Source: Stenotrophomonas tumulicola (GTDB lineage: Bacteria; Pseudomonadota; Gammaproteobacteria; Xanthomonadales; Xanthomonadaceae). Taken from it: a stretch of 64,000 bases of DNA. The translations under genes were made by a program, and so were the position numbers. The notes beneath the pieces are model-generated. The model worked only from the letters and a program-made list of their open reading frames with translations, made no database searches and was not told the origin of the DNA. Location: contig NZ_JACGXS010000006.1 of the NCBI RefSeq assembly GCF_014117215.1, positions 140,871 to 204,870 of the forward strand. Reading direction: 5' to 3'. Positions 18,878 to 26,798 of this stretch are shown piece after piece. Position 1 is the first letter of the stretch; each line of letters opens with the position of its first letter.

Positions 18878-20257
18878 TCAGGACGACTGCGTGCGCAGGG
18901 CGGAATCGATGTCAGCGCCCTCGCCGGTCTCGGCGCCCCCTGCATGGCCGGCCTCGTGCAGGCCGGTACCGGCTGTTTCGCGCAGCATCAGGATCGAGAC
19001 GGTTGCCACCGCAGCAATGATGGCCATCATGGTTCCGATGCCGATGCTGCCGTATGCCGCCAACAATGGCGCGGCAAGGATGGGTGGAATCGCACCGCCC
19101 ACCACGCTACCGAGGTTGAACGCCACACCGGTACCGGTAGAACGGTAGGAAGTGCGGAACACTTCCGGAATCAACGCCGTGGTCGGTCCGCATGCCAGGC
19201 CAACCAGCAGCAGGGTCACCGATACAGCCACCCCCACCAACAGCACGTTGCCGGTATTGACGATGGGAAACAGCATGAAGGCCCAGATGATGGCAGCGCC
19301 GTTGGCGAAGCCCATGACGACACGACGCCCCAGCTTGTCGGCGAGGATCGCACCGATGACCGTACCGATGATGTCGAAGCCAACGCCCACCAGATTGATG
19401 GTCAGCATCGTATTGCGACTGAAACCGAGCGTCGTGGTGCAGTAGTTCGTCAGGTAGACCGCGCCGAGATAGAAGAACGACAGCCACATCATCACCGAAC
19501 CGGAGGCCAGCAGCGTTTCCCGCCATTGCCTGCGAAATAGCTCCACAAGCGGCACCTTGGCGGCTTCGATCTTGTCAGCACGCTGCATGGCTTCACGGAA
19601 GATCGGCGTTTCGGCGATACCCAACCGGATGAACAGGCCAACCGCAACCAGCACCACGCTGAGCAGGAAGGGTACGCGCCAGCCCCAGGCCATGAAGGTT
19701 TCGGTACTCATGGAGTAGCCGGTAATCAGGAAGGTGATCGTTGACAGAAGCAGGCCCGCGGAAGTGCCCAGCGTCGGCGACAGTGCATACAGCGCACGCT
19801 TCTCCTTGGGCGCGTACTCACCTACGAACAGGGCTGCGCTCGACCACTCTCCTCCTACGGCAAGCCCTTGGGCGAAGCGAAGCACTACCAACAGGATCGG
19901 CGCCCAGATGCCGATCGCCTCGCCTGTCGGCAACAATCCGATGGCAACGGTTGCCACCCCCATGAGGATGAGGGTGGCAACCAGCGTGGTCTTGCGCCCC
20001 ACCTTGTCCCCGATGTAGCCGAACAGGATGCCACCTAGCGGACGCGCCAGGAACGCGACACCGAACGTGGCAAAGGATGCTGCCACGCCAGCCGAGGCCC
20101 CCAGCTCTGGAAAGAACAGCTTCGGGAACACCAATGCGGCGGCGGTTCCGTAGATGAAGAAATCGTAGTACTCAACCGTGGTTCCAAGGAAGCCGGCGGC
20201 GAGAACGCGCCTGAGGCTCTGCGGTGGATCTTTTGCAAGCGTTGCGGATTGCGGCAT
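18878..20257 (-). CDS. MHS-family MFS permease for an aromatic or organic acid
   Basis: This 459-residue inner-membrane symporter has 12 predicted membrane segments. The metabolite:H+ symporter subfamily (ShiA/ProP type) is shown by GTTVEYYDFFIYGTAAALVF near the N-terminus, by FGYIGDKVGRKTTL between helices 2 and 3, and by RFAQGLAVGGEW. AGAGGA precedes the start at 20257. It is the first gene of the upstream unit and is followed by the two monooxygenases. A CymR-type operator lies about 100 bp upstream of its start. It probably imports the substrate of the pathway. Confidence 0.88.
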   Translation of the reverse strand: MPQSATLAKDPPQSLRRVLAAGFLGTTVEYYDFFIYGTAAALVFPKLFFPELGASAGVAASFATFGVAFLARPLGGILFGYIGDKVGRKTTLVATLILMGVATVAIGLLPTGEAIGIWAPILLVVLRFAQGLAVGGEWSSAALFVGEYAPKEKRALYALSPTLGTSAGLLLSTITFLITGYSMSTETFMAWGWRVPFLLSVVLVAVGLFIRLGIAETPIFREAMQRADKIEAAKVPLVELFRRQWRETLLASGSVMMWLSFFYLGAVYLTNYCTTTLGFSRNTMLTINLVGVGFDIIGTVIGAILADKLGRRVVMGFANGAAIIWAFMLFPIVNTGNVLLVGVAVSVTLLLVGLACGPTTALIPEVFRTSYRSTGTGVAFNLGSVVGGAIPPILAAPLLAAYGSIGIGTMMAIIAAVATVSILMLRETAGTGLHEAGHAGGAETGEGADIDSALRTQSS

Positions 20258-20352
20258 GGTAAATCCTCTCGTCATGCATGGCGATGGCTGTAGATGACTG
20301 TGGCGGAAACGTTGAACTGGGCGGTCTGAACTCTGCTATAAATTAAAAACAA

Positions 20353-20370
20353 ACCGACCATCCCGTCTGT
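20353..20370 (-). promoter_or_regulatory. Second CymR-type operator
   Basis: The plus strand reads ACCGAC, six bases, GTCTGT, one mismatch from the ideal half-site, with flanking AACAA on one side and TTTCTT on the other as in the known cumate operator. It lies between the permease gene and the plus-strand genes and could control both. Confidence 0.75.
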
Positions 20371-20384
20371 TTCTTTCGGAACAC

Positions 20385-20414
20385 ATCCTTCGGTTGCAGG
20401 CATGGGACTGTCAA
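20385..20414 (-). promoter_or_regulatory. Promoter of the permease-monooxygenase unit
   Basis: On the minus strand a perfect TTGACA (20414-20409) is followed 18 bases later by AAGGAT, a poor -10 box. The distance from TTGACA to the operator half-site is 44 bases, against 46 at the dioxygenase promoter. The shared geometry is stronger evidence than the -10 sequence. Confidence 0.5.
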
Positions 20415-20434
20415 CACTCTTTGGAGAGAAATCG

Positions 20435-20638
20435 ATGTCGCATCGCATCAAAACGAGCAACCACGGGCTCTCGCCCAACGACCGGTCGATCGTCCGACGT
20501 CGCCCATGGTGCAACGCCGCACAGTTGCTGCGCACCAGCAGAACATGCAGGAACGCTGCGACATCAGCCATCGCAGACCAGCGCGTCGCCACCTATCCCA
20601 GGCAGAACTCGCCCTCACTGGAAAGGACAGCGCCATGA
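20435..20638 (+). CDS. Possible small protein, 67 residues
   Basis: The frame starts at an ATG preceded by GGAGAG at a proper distance and ends in an ATGA overlap with the next gene, the arrangement of a translated leader or coupled gene. Third positions are GC-rich. The product (MSHRIKTSNHGLSPNDR...) is basic, has no membrane segment and matches no family I know. It could be a leader that couples translation of the next gene, or a chance frame. Confidence 0.3.
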   Translation: MSHRIKTSNHGLSPNDRSIVRRRPWCNAAQLLRTSRTCRNAATSAIADQRVATYPRQNSPSLERTAP

Positions 20639-21309
20639 GCCACTGGATTACCCTGGTCACCCGGCAAGGCCGCATCAATGCATGGGAAGCGGCACCGGAC
20701 GACAAGCCCAATGGCGGCGTCGTACTGCTGCACGACATCTTCGGCATCAATAACGATGTGGTCCGCATCGCCAGCCGGTACTCGGATGCAGGGTACCTGA
20801 CGATCATCCCGTCCCTGTTCGACAGCCTGCAACGTAATGTCGAGATGGATTACACCGCCGAGAACGAACAGCGCGGTAGGACCTTGGCTGCGCAACTCCC
20901 TCCAGCGCTGGCACTGGACCTGATCGCCAGCGCGGCGGACGCCATTGCGCATGCCGGACGCTTGGCGATCGTGGGGCATGGATGGGGAGGTTCGTTGGCA
21001 TTACGCGCCTGGCGGCAATTGAACCTGCCATGTGTCAGCTATTACGGACAGGGTGGACTGCCACCGCAAGCGAGCGGACACGAGGGCGTGCCGGCAATCC
21101 TGCACCAGGTCACGAACGATCCTCATTTTACTGGTCATTCCGCTGCACTACAGGAATCCAGCCAGAATCCTGCGGTATACCGCTACGCCACGGGCACCAA
21201 TTTCGATCGTCCCGCTGGCCACCCTCATCATCATGCCCAGAGCGCCGATATTGCTTCCCGGCGGACCCTTGAGTTCCTACGCACACAAATCCATCAGCGT
21301 CATGATTGA
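20635..21309 (+). CDS. Dienelactone-hydrolase-family protein without the usual nucleophile
   Basis: This 224-residue alpha/beta protein resembles dienelactone hydrolase (DIFGIN near residue 41, then NEQRGRTL). The nucleophile elbow normally reads G-x-C-x-G-G. Here it is GHGWGG, with glycine in place of the catalytic cysteine and no serine substitute. The C-terminal His region is unusual too (AGHPHHHAQ). It may have lost catalysis or use another mechanism. The start at 20635 follows AAAGGA. It lies downstream of the second operator and may belong to the CymR regulon. Confidence 0.7.
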   Translation: MSHWITLVTRQGRINAWEAAPDDKPNGGVVLLHDIFGINNDVVRIASRYSDAGYLTIIPSLFDSLQRNVEMDYTAENEQRGRTLAAQLPPALALDLIASAADAIAHAGRLAIVGHGWGGSLALRAWRQLNLPCVSYYGQGGLPPQASGHEGVPAILHQVTNDPHFTGHSAALQESSQNPAVYRYATGTNFDRPAGHPHHHAQSADIASRRTLEFLRTQIHQRHD

Positions 21310-21345
21310 ACATTCGCTTCCGACCCAGCTCCCTCCAGGCCCTGC

Positions 21346-22284
21346 ATGTCCCCCGTCATCACCGCGGTTCTTCCTCTTTTCACATTGATTGGCCTGGGCG
21401 CGATGGTCCGTCGCTCCGATTGGATAGGACCAGCGGCGGTCACCGAGCTCAACCGGTTCGTGGTGCTGCTGGCACTGCCGGCACTGCTGTTTTCCATCAT
21501 GGCCAAGGCGCATTGGTCCACTCTGGCCCAACCTGGGCTGGCAACGGTATTTGCCGTGGGAATGTTGGGCGTATACCTGCCGGTGATGGCATGGCTGTAC
21601 TGGCGTGGTGCCAGCCTGACCGATGCCAGCATCGACGCACTCGGCGCCTCCTATGCCAATACCGGATTCATGGGCATTCCGCTGATCCAGCTGACACTGG
21701 GCGCGACGGCACTGCCCGGCGTCGGCCTGTCGGTGGTCATGACCGCCTGCCTGCTATTTGCACTTGCACTGACCACGATCGAACTGGGGCGCCAGCGTGG
21801 CGGCGGCCTGCTCGCCACGGCATGCAGGACCGCATGGACATTGCTGAAGAATCCGCTGATATGGGCGCCGCTCGCCGGTACAATAATCTCGCTGGGCGGC
21901 GTGCCATTGCCCGCCTCCATACTCACCACGGTGGATCTGCTGGGCGCGGCGGCCAGCCCCTGCGCGCTGGTCGTGCTGGGCATGTTCCTGGCTTCGCCGG
22001 CACAGCATGAAACTTTACCCGTGGCCAGTTGGGCGTCTCTTTCTGCAATGAAACTGCTGGTCCAGCCCGCCGTGACCTGGCTGATGGCAACAGCGTTGCA
22101 ACTGCCTGGCGCGCAGATGCACCTGGCCATGTTGATGTCGCTGTTACCAACCGGCACCGGTCCGTTCATGCTCGCCGAGCGTTATGGCCGCCGCGCCGCG
22201 ATGTCGTCCCGTGTGATCCTGGCAACAACCCTGGCCTCACTGGCCACCCTGTCCGTGTATCTCACGGTTTTCATGGGAGACTGA
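21346..22284 (+). CDS. AEC-family auxin efflux carrier-like transporter
   Basis: This 312-residue inner-membrane protein has about ten hydrophobic segments. The AEC family pattern is seen in VLPLFTLIGLGAMVRR at the N-terminus, the ALPALLF helix, SYANTGFMGIPL in the middle and the matching C-terminal repeat (SLLPTGTGPFMLAERYG). Members export malonate, auxin-like or other organic acids. It lies 36 bp after the dienelactone-hydrolase-like gene and is probably cotranscribed with it. Confidence 0.85.
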   Translation: MSPVITAVLPLFTLIGLGAMVRRSDWIGPAAVTELNRFVVLLALPALLFSIMAKAHWSTLAQPGLATVFAVGMLGVYLPVMAWLYWRGASLTDASIDALGASYANTGFMGIPLIQLTLGATALPGVGLSVVMTACLLFALALTTIELGRQRGGGLLATACRTAWTLLKNPLIWAPLAGTIISLGGVPLPASILTTVDLLGAAASPCALVVLGMFLASPAQHETLPVASWASLSAMKLLVQPAVTWLMATALQLPGAQMHLAMLMSLLPTGTGPFMLAERYGRRAAMSSRVILATTLASLATLSVYLTVFMGD

Positions 22285-22393
22285 CCGCTGAAGTCCCAGC
22301 GGCGACACCCCTAATCACCATTTCCGACTGGCTACTGGACTACCTGGGGGGATCCGCCTGTATATCAGGCATTCATCGATCGCCGGTGCCCAC

Positions 22394-22858
22394 ATGCTCG
22401 ACGCAATTGAAACACGCATTCCACCACCGCTGGTGATGCTGGTCTGTGGCTTGCTCGCCTGGTGTACGACCCATCACGCCTCAAATAGTCCAACACACAG
22501 CGCTTGGCTCACAATTCCGGCGATGGTGATCGGGCCGACAGGATTGGCGCTCAATCTCTTGCCGAAACTACAGTTCAAGCGTGCAGGGACTACCGTCAAC
22601 CCCCTTACGCCGGGGCGCGCCAGCCAGTTGGTAACCCAGGGTGTCTATGCGTACACACGCAATCCCATGTATCTGGGACAAACCTGCCTTCTGCTCAGTT
22701 GGTGCCTGTGGCTGCAGCATGCCCTTGCTCCGCTGTCCGTCGTGATGTTCATGGCATACATCACCCGCTTTCAGATCCTGCCAGAGGAACGCATGCTGGC
22801 ACAGAAATTTCCTGCAGAGTTCGCTCTGCTGTGCCAGCGGACGCGCCGCTGGTTGTGA
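22394..22858 (+). CDS. Isoprenylcysteine carboxyl methyltransferase-family membrane protein
   Basis: This 154-residue integral membrane protein has the family signature: a GVYAYTRNPMYLG loop near residue 85, followed by hydrophobic helices and the conserved EER near residue 134. Bacterial members are SAM-dependent methyltransferase-like proteins, mostly of unknown substrate. The start MLDAIETRIPPP is typical. Confidence 0.85.
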   Translation: MLDAIETRIPPPLVMLVCGLLAWCTTHHASNSPTHSAWLTIPAMVIGPTGLALNLLPKLQFKRAGTTVNPLTPGRASQLVTQGVYAYTRNPMYLGQTCLLLSWCLWLQHALAPLSVVMFMAYITRFQILPEERMLAQKFPAEFALLCQRTRRWL

Positions 22859-22958
22859 CAGGTCGGCTGCGGGTACCGATTGTGAGAACATCGCTCCGCT
22901 ACCCCACCACCCCGCTCCGTCGCGCCCATGCTGGCGTCAGCGAAAGGACTCATTGCAC

Positions 22959-23111
22959 GTGCTGGACTTCATCTCACACATCGTCGGCGTGGTCCTTGAC
23001 CACTTGGGTCGACCGGGCAGCACCCGCGCATGGATCATCCTGCTGGGCTGCCTGCTCGTCATCGCATTGGCGCTGACGTGGATGCTGGGACATCAGGATC
23101 ATCCTCAGTAA
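22959..23111 (+). CDS. Small single-span membrane protein, 50 residues
   Basis: A GTG start preceded by AAAGGA opens a short frame coding for MLDFISHIVGVVLDHLG followed by a helix (WIILLGCLLVIALALTWML) and the tail GHQDHPQ. The membrane helix, the ribosome site and clean codon use support a real gene, though it is shorter than most annotation cutoffs. It overlaps the end of the convergent LysR gene by 7 bases. The function is unknown. Confidence 0.6.
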   Translation: MLDFISHIVGVVLDHLGRPGSTRAWIILLGCLLVIALALTWMLGHQDHPQ

Positions 23112-24007
23112 CCCACGCGCAACTCATCGCGGAGTGCATCAACGCAGAACGCCACGAATGCACGCACCTTGGCCGAACCCTGGCGGCCCTCCGGATACAC
23201 CACATGCACCGGTTCGGGCGCGATCTCGAACTCCTCCAGTACGCACGCCAGGTGCCCCTGCTGCAGCGGCATGCGCACCTGGTAGGACGGCACCTGGATC
23301 AGCCCCCCGTCATGCAGCGCGGCGCTGACGGCGGCATGGTACGAGGTCACGCTCAACCGCGAACCTGCATCCACCGCATGCGCGCGCCCGTCGATACGAA
23401 ACTGCCACTTGCGCGCCCTGTCAGCAGCGGATGTGGTGATGGTGGCATGCTGCCGAAGCTGGTCCGGGTGGACAGGTGTGCCACGCGCGGCCAGATACGC
23501 AGGCGATGCGCACACCATGCGGCGCAGCGTGCCCACCGGAATGGCGGTGAGCGATGAATCCGGCAGGGCGCCAATCCTGATCGCCACGTCGACACCCTCT
23601 TCCAGCATCGGCACCACGCGGTCCAGCAGCAGCGCGCGGATCTCGATCCCGGGCTGCGCGTCCAGAAAGCGGATAAGCAACGGCGTGACGTGCAGCGCGC
23701 CGAATGCCTGCGGAGCGGTCACGGTCAACAGGCCACTGGGCGCGGCATGCACCCCGGCCGCCGCGCTTTCCACCGCATCGATATCCGCCAGCAGGCGGCG
23801 GCAGTCCACGGCAAAGCGCTCCCCTGCCTCGGTCAAGCGCATGCCGCGCGTGCTGCGTACCACCAGCAGCACGCCCAGCCGGCTTTCCAGCTGCGCCACC
23901 GCCCGCGTTACCGTCGCCGTGGACAGGCCGACCCGCCGCGCGGCAGCGGCGAGGCTGGACTGCTCGGCTACGGCAGCGAACAGCGTCATTTCCTGGATGC
24001 GGTCCAT
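23105..24007 (-). CDS. LysR-family transcriptional regulator
   Basis: This 300-residue protein begins MDRIQEMTLFAAVAEQSSL and has the winged HTH in residues 1-60 (SLAAAARRVGLSTATVTRAV). A periplasmic-binding-type effector domain follows (GLLTVTAPQAFGALHV). The CrgA-like subgroup regulates many oxidoreductase genes. It is divergent from the RDD protein gene across 175 bp, which I infer may be its target region. The effector is unknown. Confidence 0.9.
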   Translation of the reverse strand: MDRIQEMTLFAAVAEQSSLAAAARRVGLSTATVTRAVAQLESRLGVLLVVRSTRGMRLTEAGERFAVDCRRLLADIDAVESAAAGVHAAPSGLLTVTAPQAFGALHVTPLLIRFLDAQPGIEIRALLLDRVVPMLEEGVDVAIRIGALPDSSLTAIPVGTLRRMVCASPAYLAARGTPVHPDQLRQHATITTSAADRARKWQFRIDGRAHAVDAGSRLSVTSYHAAVSAALHDGGLIQVPSYQVRMPLQQGHLACVLEEFEIAPEPVHVVYPEGRQGSAKVRAFVAFCVDALRDELRVGY

Positions 24008-24182
24008 GGGCCTTCTTCACGATGGGACGTGATGGCCATGATCGCAGATGGCCTTGACGGAGGCATGCGCGCAAGCGGTGGCGGCAGCGGAATTGCACGA
24101 TAGCCAGGGATCGCCAGGCGGCTGTACGTTCCGATTACAGCCATGGCATCATGCCCGGCAGGAATATGACAACGGGTAATAC

Positions 24183-25172
24183 ATGGAAGTCGATATCAAG
24201 GATGAAGCGTCGGTAATTGCGCCCGCAGCGGCAGGTTTCTGGCGGCGAACCGCCGCGTTCCTTGTCGATGCACTGCTGCTGGGCATCGTCGGCATGTTGG
24301 CTGGCTGGGCGCTGTTCGATGTGTTCGCGCGAATGGGCGGCTACGGGCGGCTGCTCGGTTTCATCGTAGCGCTGGCCTACTTCGGGATGATGAACAGCGC
24401 GCGATTCTCGGGCCAGACGCTGGGCAAGCGCCTGCTTCGGGTTCGCGTGGTCGGCCAGGATGGATCGCTGCTGTCGTTGCCGAAATCGCTGCTGCGTTAC
24501 TGCGTGCTGGGCATTCCGTTCTTCCTCAACAGGGCACCAATCGATGTGGCGGCGTTGCCCACGCCATTCGCTTATGGGCTGTCGCTGGTGGTCCTGGGCG
24601 GCATCTTCTCGATCCTCTACCTGTACCTGTTCAATCGCCGCGGCCGCCGTTCGCTGCACGACCTGGCCGCTGGAAGCTGCGTGGTCACCGCGTCCATGCC
24701 GGTCGGCCTGGTCAAGCCGGCACCTGTCTGGCGCGTGCATCTGGTCGTGGTCGGGGTGCTGCTGGCCGCATCAGCCGCGCTGCCTGCACTTACCGGGCCC
24801 TTGGCGCAGAACGCGTCCTTCGCGGGCCTGTTGTCTGCCCACAAAGCCATCCTCGCCCAGCCGGGGGTCCAGAATGCGCAGGTCGTCCACAACATGGCAT
24901 TCGGCAGCGATGGCACGGCAAGTGTAAAGTCGGTGGTCGCGCAGGTGTCCCTGATCGACCGGCGTACCAAGGATGCAGCACTCGCGGAGCATATCGCCCG
25001 GATCCTCCTCGCCAACGACAAGACGGCATCCAGCATGTCGGCCATCCACGTGACGCTGGTGCATGGCTACGACATCGGCATCGCGTCCTCCTGGAACGCC
25101 GAGCGCTACCGGTTCACGCCCGAAGCATTAGCCGCAGATGGTGCTGCGACGGCGTCGGGAAGCGCGAAGTAA
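24183..25172 (+). CDS. RDD-family membrane protein
   Basis: This 329-residue protein contains an RDD domain in residues 15-175. It starts with GFWRRTAAFLVDALLLGI, where the family's R, D and D residues are visible, and has GQTLGKRLLRVRVV and RRSLHDLAAGSCVV later. A second hydrophobic segment near 190-205 is followed by a soluble region of about 120 residues. RDD proteins are linked to ion or small-molecule transport in a few cases. The specific role is unknown. Confidence 0.85.
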   Translation: MEVDIKDEASVIAPAAAGFWRRTAAFLVDALLLGIVGMLAGWALFDVFARMGGYGRLLGFIVALAYFGMMNSARFSGQTLGKRLLRVRVVGQDGSLLSLPKSLLRYCVLGIPFFLNRAPIDVAALPTPFAYGLSLVVLGGIFSILYLYLFNRRGRRSLHDLAAGSCVVTASMPVGLVKPAPVWRVHLVVVGVLLAASAALPALTGPLAQNASFAGLLSAHKAILAQPGVQNAQVVHNMAFGSDGTASVKSVVAQVSLIDRRTKDAALAEHIARILLANDKTASSMSAIHVTLVHGYDIGIASSWNAERYRFTPEALAADGAATASGSAK

Positions 25173-25275
25173 GCCAAAATCCGCCCGCGCGTGCTACGTA
25201 CCACCAGACGCCGGCGTTCCAGGCTTGCACCGCCCGCGCGGCAGCGGTCATGCCGGATCGGCATGGGGCGCGCTC

Positions 25276-25548
25276 TCAGTTGTAGACCTCCTGCACATCC
25301 GCGACCTTGCCATCACGGAAGATGATCTGGATTGTTTTTCGAGCCTGGTAATACTCCCAGCGTTCCCCCACGTTCCCGCTGAACGTACTTTCCAGCTGGA
25401 TGACACGATCCGGCTTGCCGGCTACTTGTGTCACCTTGCCCGCGCCATCTCCGGTGCTCACCAGCTTGTCCCCGAACCGCACGCTGCCGGCCGCCATCGC
25501 CGATGCCGCGGCCAGGGAAAGCACCAGCGCCAACAAAATCCTGTTCAC
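25276..25548 (-). CDS. DUF2845-family exported protein
   Basis: This 90-residue protein has a cleavable leader (LLALVLSLAAASAMAAG) and the DUF2845 core (FGDKLVSTGDGAGKVTQVAG, then KPD and RWEYY). I chose the GTG at 25548 because AGGAG lies seven bases before it; the longer frame upstream has no leader in register. Members are small periplasmic proteins of unknown role. The usual cysteine pair of the family is not visible here. Confidence 0.75.
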   Translation of the reverse strand: MNRILLALVLSLAAASAMAAGSVRFGDKLVSTGDGAGKVTQVAGKPDRVIQLESTFSGNVGERWEYYQARKTIQIIFRDGKVADVQEVYN

Positions 25549-25720
25549 CACCCATCTCCTTGATCCGCCGTGGTCAGGCCACGCGGGAACTGTGCCACAA
25601 AGCACCGGCACCGCGTATGTGCGCTACACATTCATCTTTCTGAGCCGCCCCCCCCGGAATGCGCCGATACCCGATGCACGACGCCCCGCAGCAATGCAAC
25701 CCTGACATCCAGGCTCGCTC

Positions 25721-26671
25721 TCAAAATGCTCCGCGGACGTCCGCTTGGTCGAGGCGCGAATCCGTCTCCGCTTCTTCGCGCAGCCACTGGCAGAATGCCT
25801 TGACGGCGGGGCGCTGCCCCGCCTCATCCCGCTGGACCAGCCAGAACGCATAGGCGTTGTTAGCTACATGGGGGAACAGCCTTACCAGGCGGCCCTGGCG
25901 GAGATCCTCCCGCACCAGGGGGTCGATCCCCAGCGCAATGCCATGGCCAGCGATCGCAGCTTCCTGTGCGAGGTAAATGCTGGGAAACATGGAGCCACGA
26001 TTGGCCTCCACCTTGCTGGCGCCCGCTTCCTCCAGCCAGTCCGCCCATGCGGGTACGCCGGGCCTGCCCACTGCACTCTCATCATGCAGCAGCGGGTGCC
26101 GATTCAAATCGTCAGGGCAGTCGAGCGAGGGCGCCGAGTCGCGCTGGAACCCTGGTGAACACACCGGATAGGCCGGTGCCTTCATCAACAACTCGGCGTG
26201 GACGCCGGTGTAGCCACCGGGCCCATAACGGATGGCAACATCCATGCCGTCACGCACGAAATCGGCATGCTGGTTCCCGGTGTCGATGCGCACCCGGATG
26301 TCCGGCTGTGCAAGGTGGAACCGGTGCAGTCGCGGCGCCAACCATTTGGCCGCGAATGATTCCATGGTCGTCACCCGCAGTTCCGCGTTCGCATGGGAGC
26401 CGGCACGATCCAGCGCCCGGTCGATCTGTCCGAACACCGCGCCCAGCGTGCTGGCCAACGCCTGCCCTTCCGGCGTCAGCGCCACCGAACGATGGCTGCG
26501 GTGGAACAGCGACAGGCCGAGATACTCCTCGAGATGCTTGACCTGGTGGCTGACCGCAGCCGGCGTGACGAACAACTCCCGCGCTGCCACGTTGAAGCTG
26601 AGGTGGCGGGCAGCGGCCTCGAACGAACGCAGTGCATTGAGTGGAGCGGGATGGCGAGGCTTCACTGGCAC
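25721..26671 (-). CDS. LysR-family regulator, GcvA/AmpR-like
   Basis: This 316-residue protein begins PLNALRSFEAAARHLSFNVA with AAVSHQVKHLEEYLG as the recognition helix, the pattern of the GcvA/AmpR subgroup. The effector domain ends near ADWLEEAG and AYAFWLVQ. It is divergent from a metallo-beta-lactamase-fold gene pair across 127 bp that holds a T-N11-A box. I infer that it controls that pair. Confidence 0.9.
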   Translation of the reverse strand: MPVKPRHPAPLNALRSFEAAARHLSFNVAARELFVTPAAVSHQVKHLEEYLGLSLFHRSHRSVALTPEGQALASTLGAVFGQIDRALDRAGSHANAELRVTTMESFAAKWLAPRLHRFHLAQPDIRVRIDTGNQHADFVRDGMDVAIRYGPGGYTGVHAELLMKAPAYPVCSPGFQRDSAPSLDCPDDLNRHPLLHDESAVGRPGVPAWADWLEEAGASKVEANRGSMFPSIYLAQEAAIAGHGIALGIDPLVREDLRQGRLVRLFPHVANNAYAFWLVQRDEAGQRPAVKAFCQWLREEAETDSRLDQADVRGAF

Positions 26672-26706
26672 CAGGCTCTGGCAGGCTCAATCGGCATCGT
26701 ATCGCG

Positions 26707-26719
26707 TTAGTTTTTCTAA
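26707..26719. promoter_or_regulatory. LysR-type T-N11-A box
   Basis: TTAG, TTTTT, CTAA is a perfect dyad matching the T-N11-A consensus for LysR regulators. It sits between the divergent LysR gene and the metallo-beta-lactamase-fold operon, 36 bases upstream of the regulator start. Confidence 0.5.
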
Positions 26720-26798
26720 AGCGAACGGCAGAACAACTCGTTTGTCGTCCCCCTTTCCCATCCGCGACGATGGCTTCCTCTAAACGGAGGCAATCGTC

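Larger units (their letters stand above)
20258..20434. other. Regulatory intergenic region
   Basis: The spacer upstream of the permease gene contains the second CymR-type operator and candidate promoters in both directions. A plus-strand candidate has TTGAAC at 20312-20317 and TATAAA at 20337-20342 (spacing 19), with the operator 10 bases after the -10 box. This would place the plus-strand dienelactone-hydrolase-like gene under the same repressor. Confidence 0.5.
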
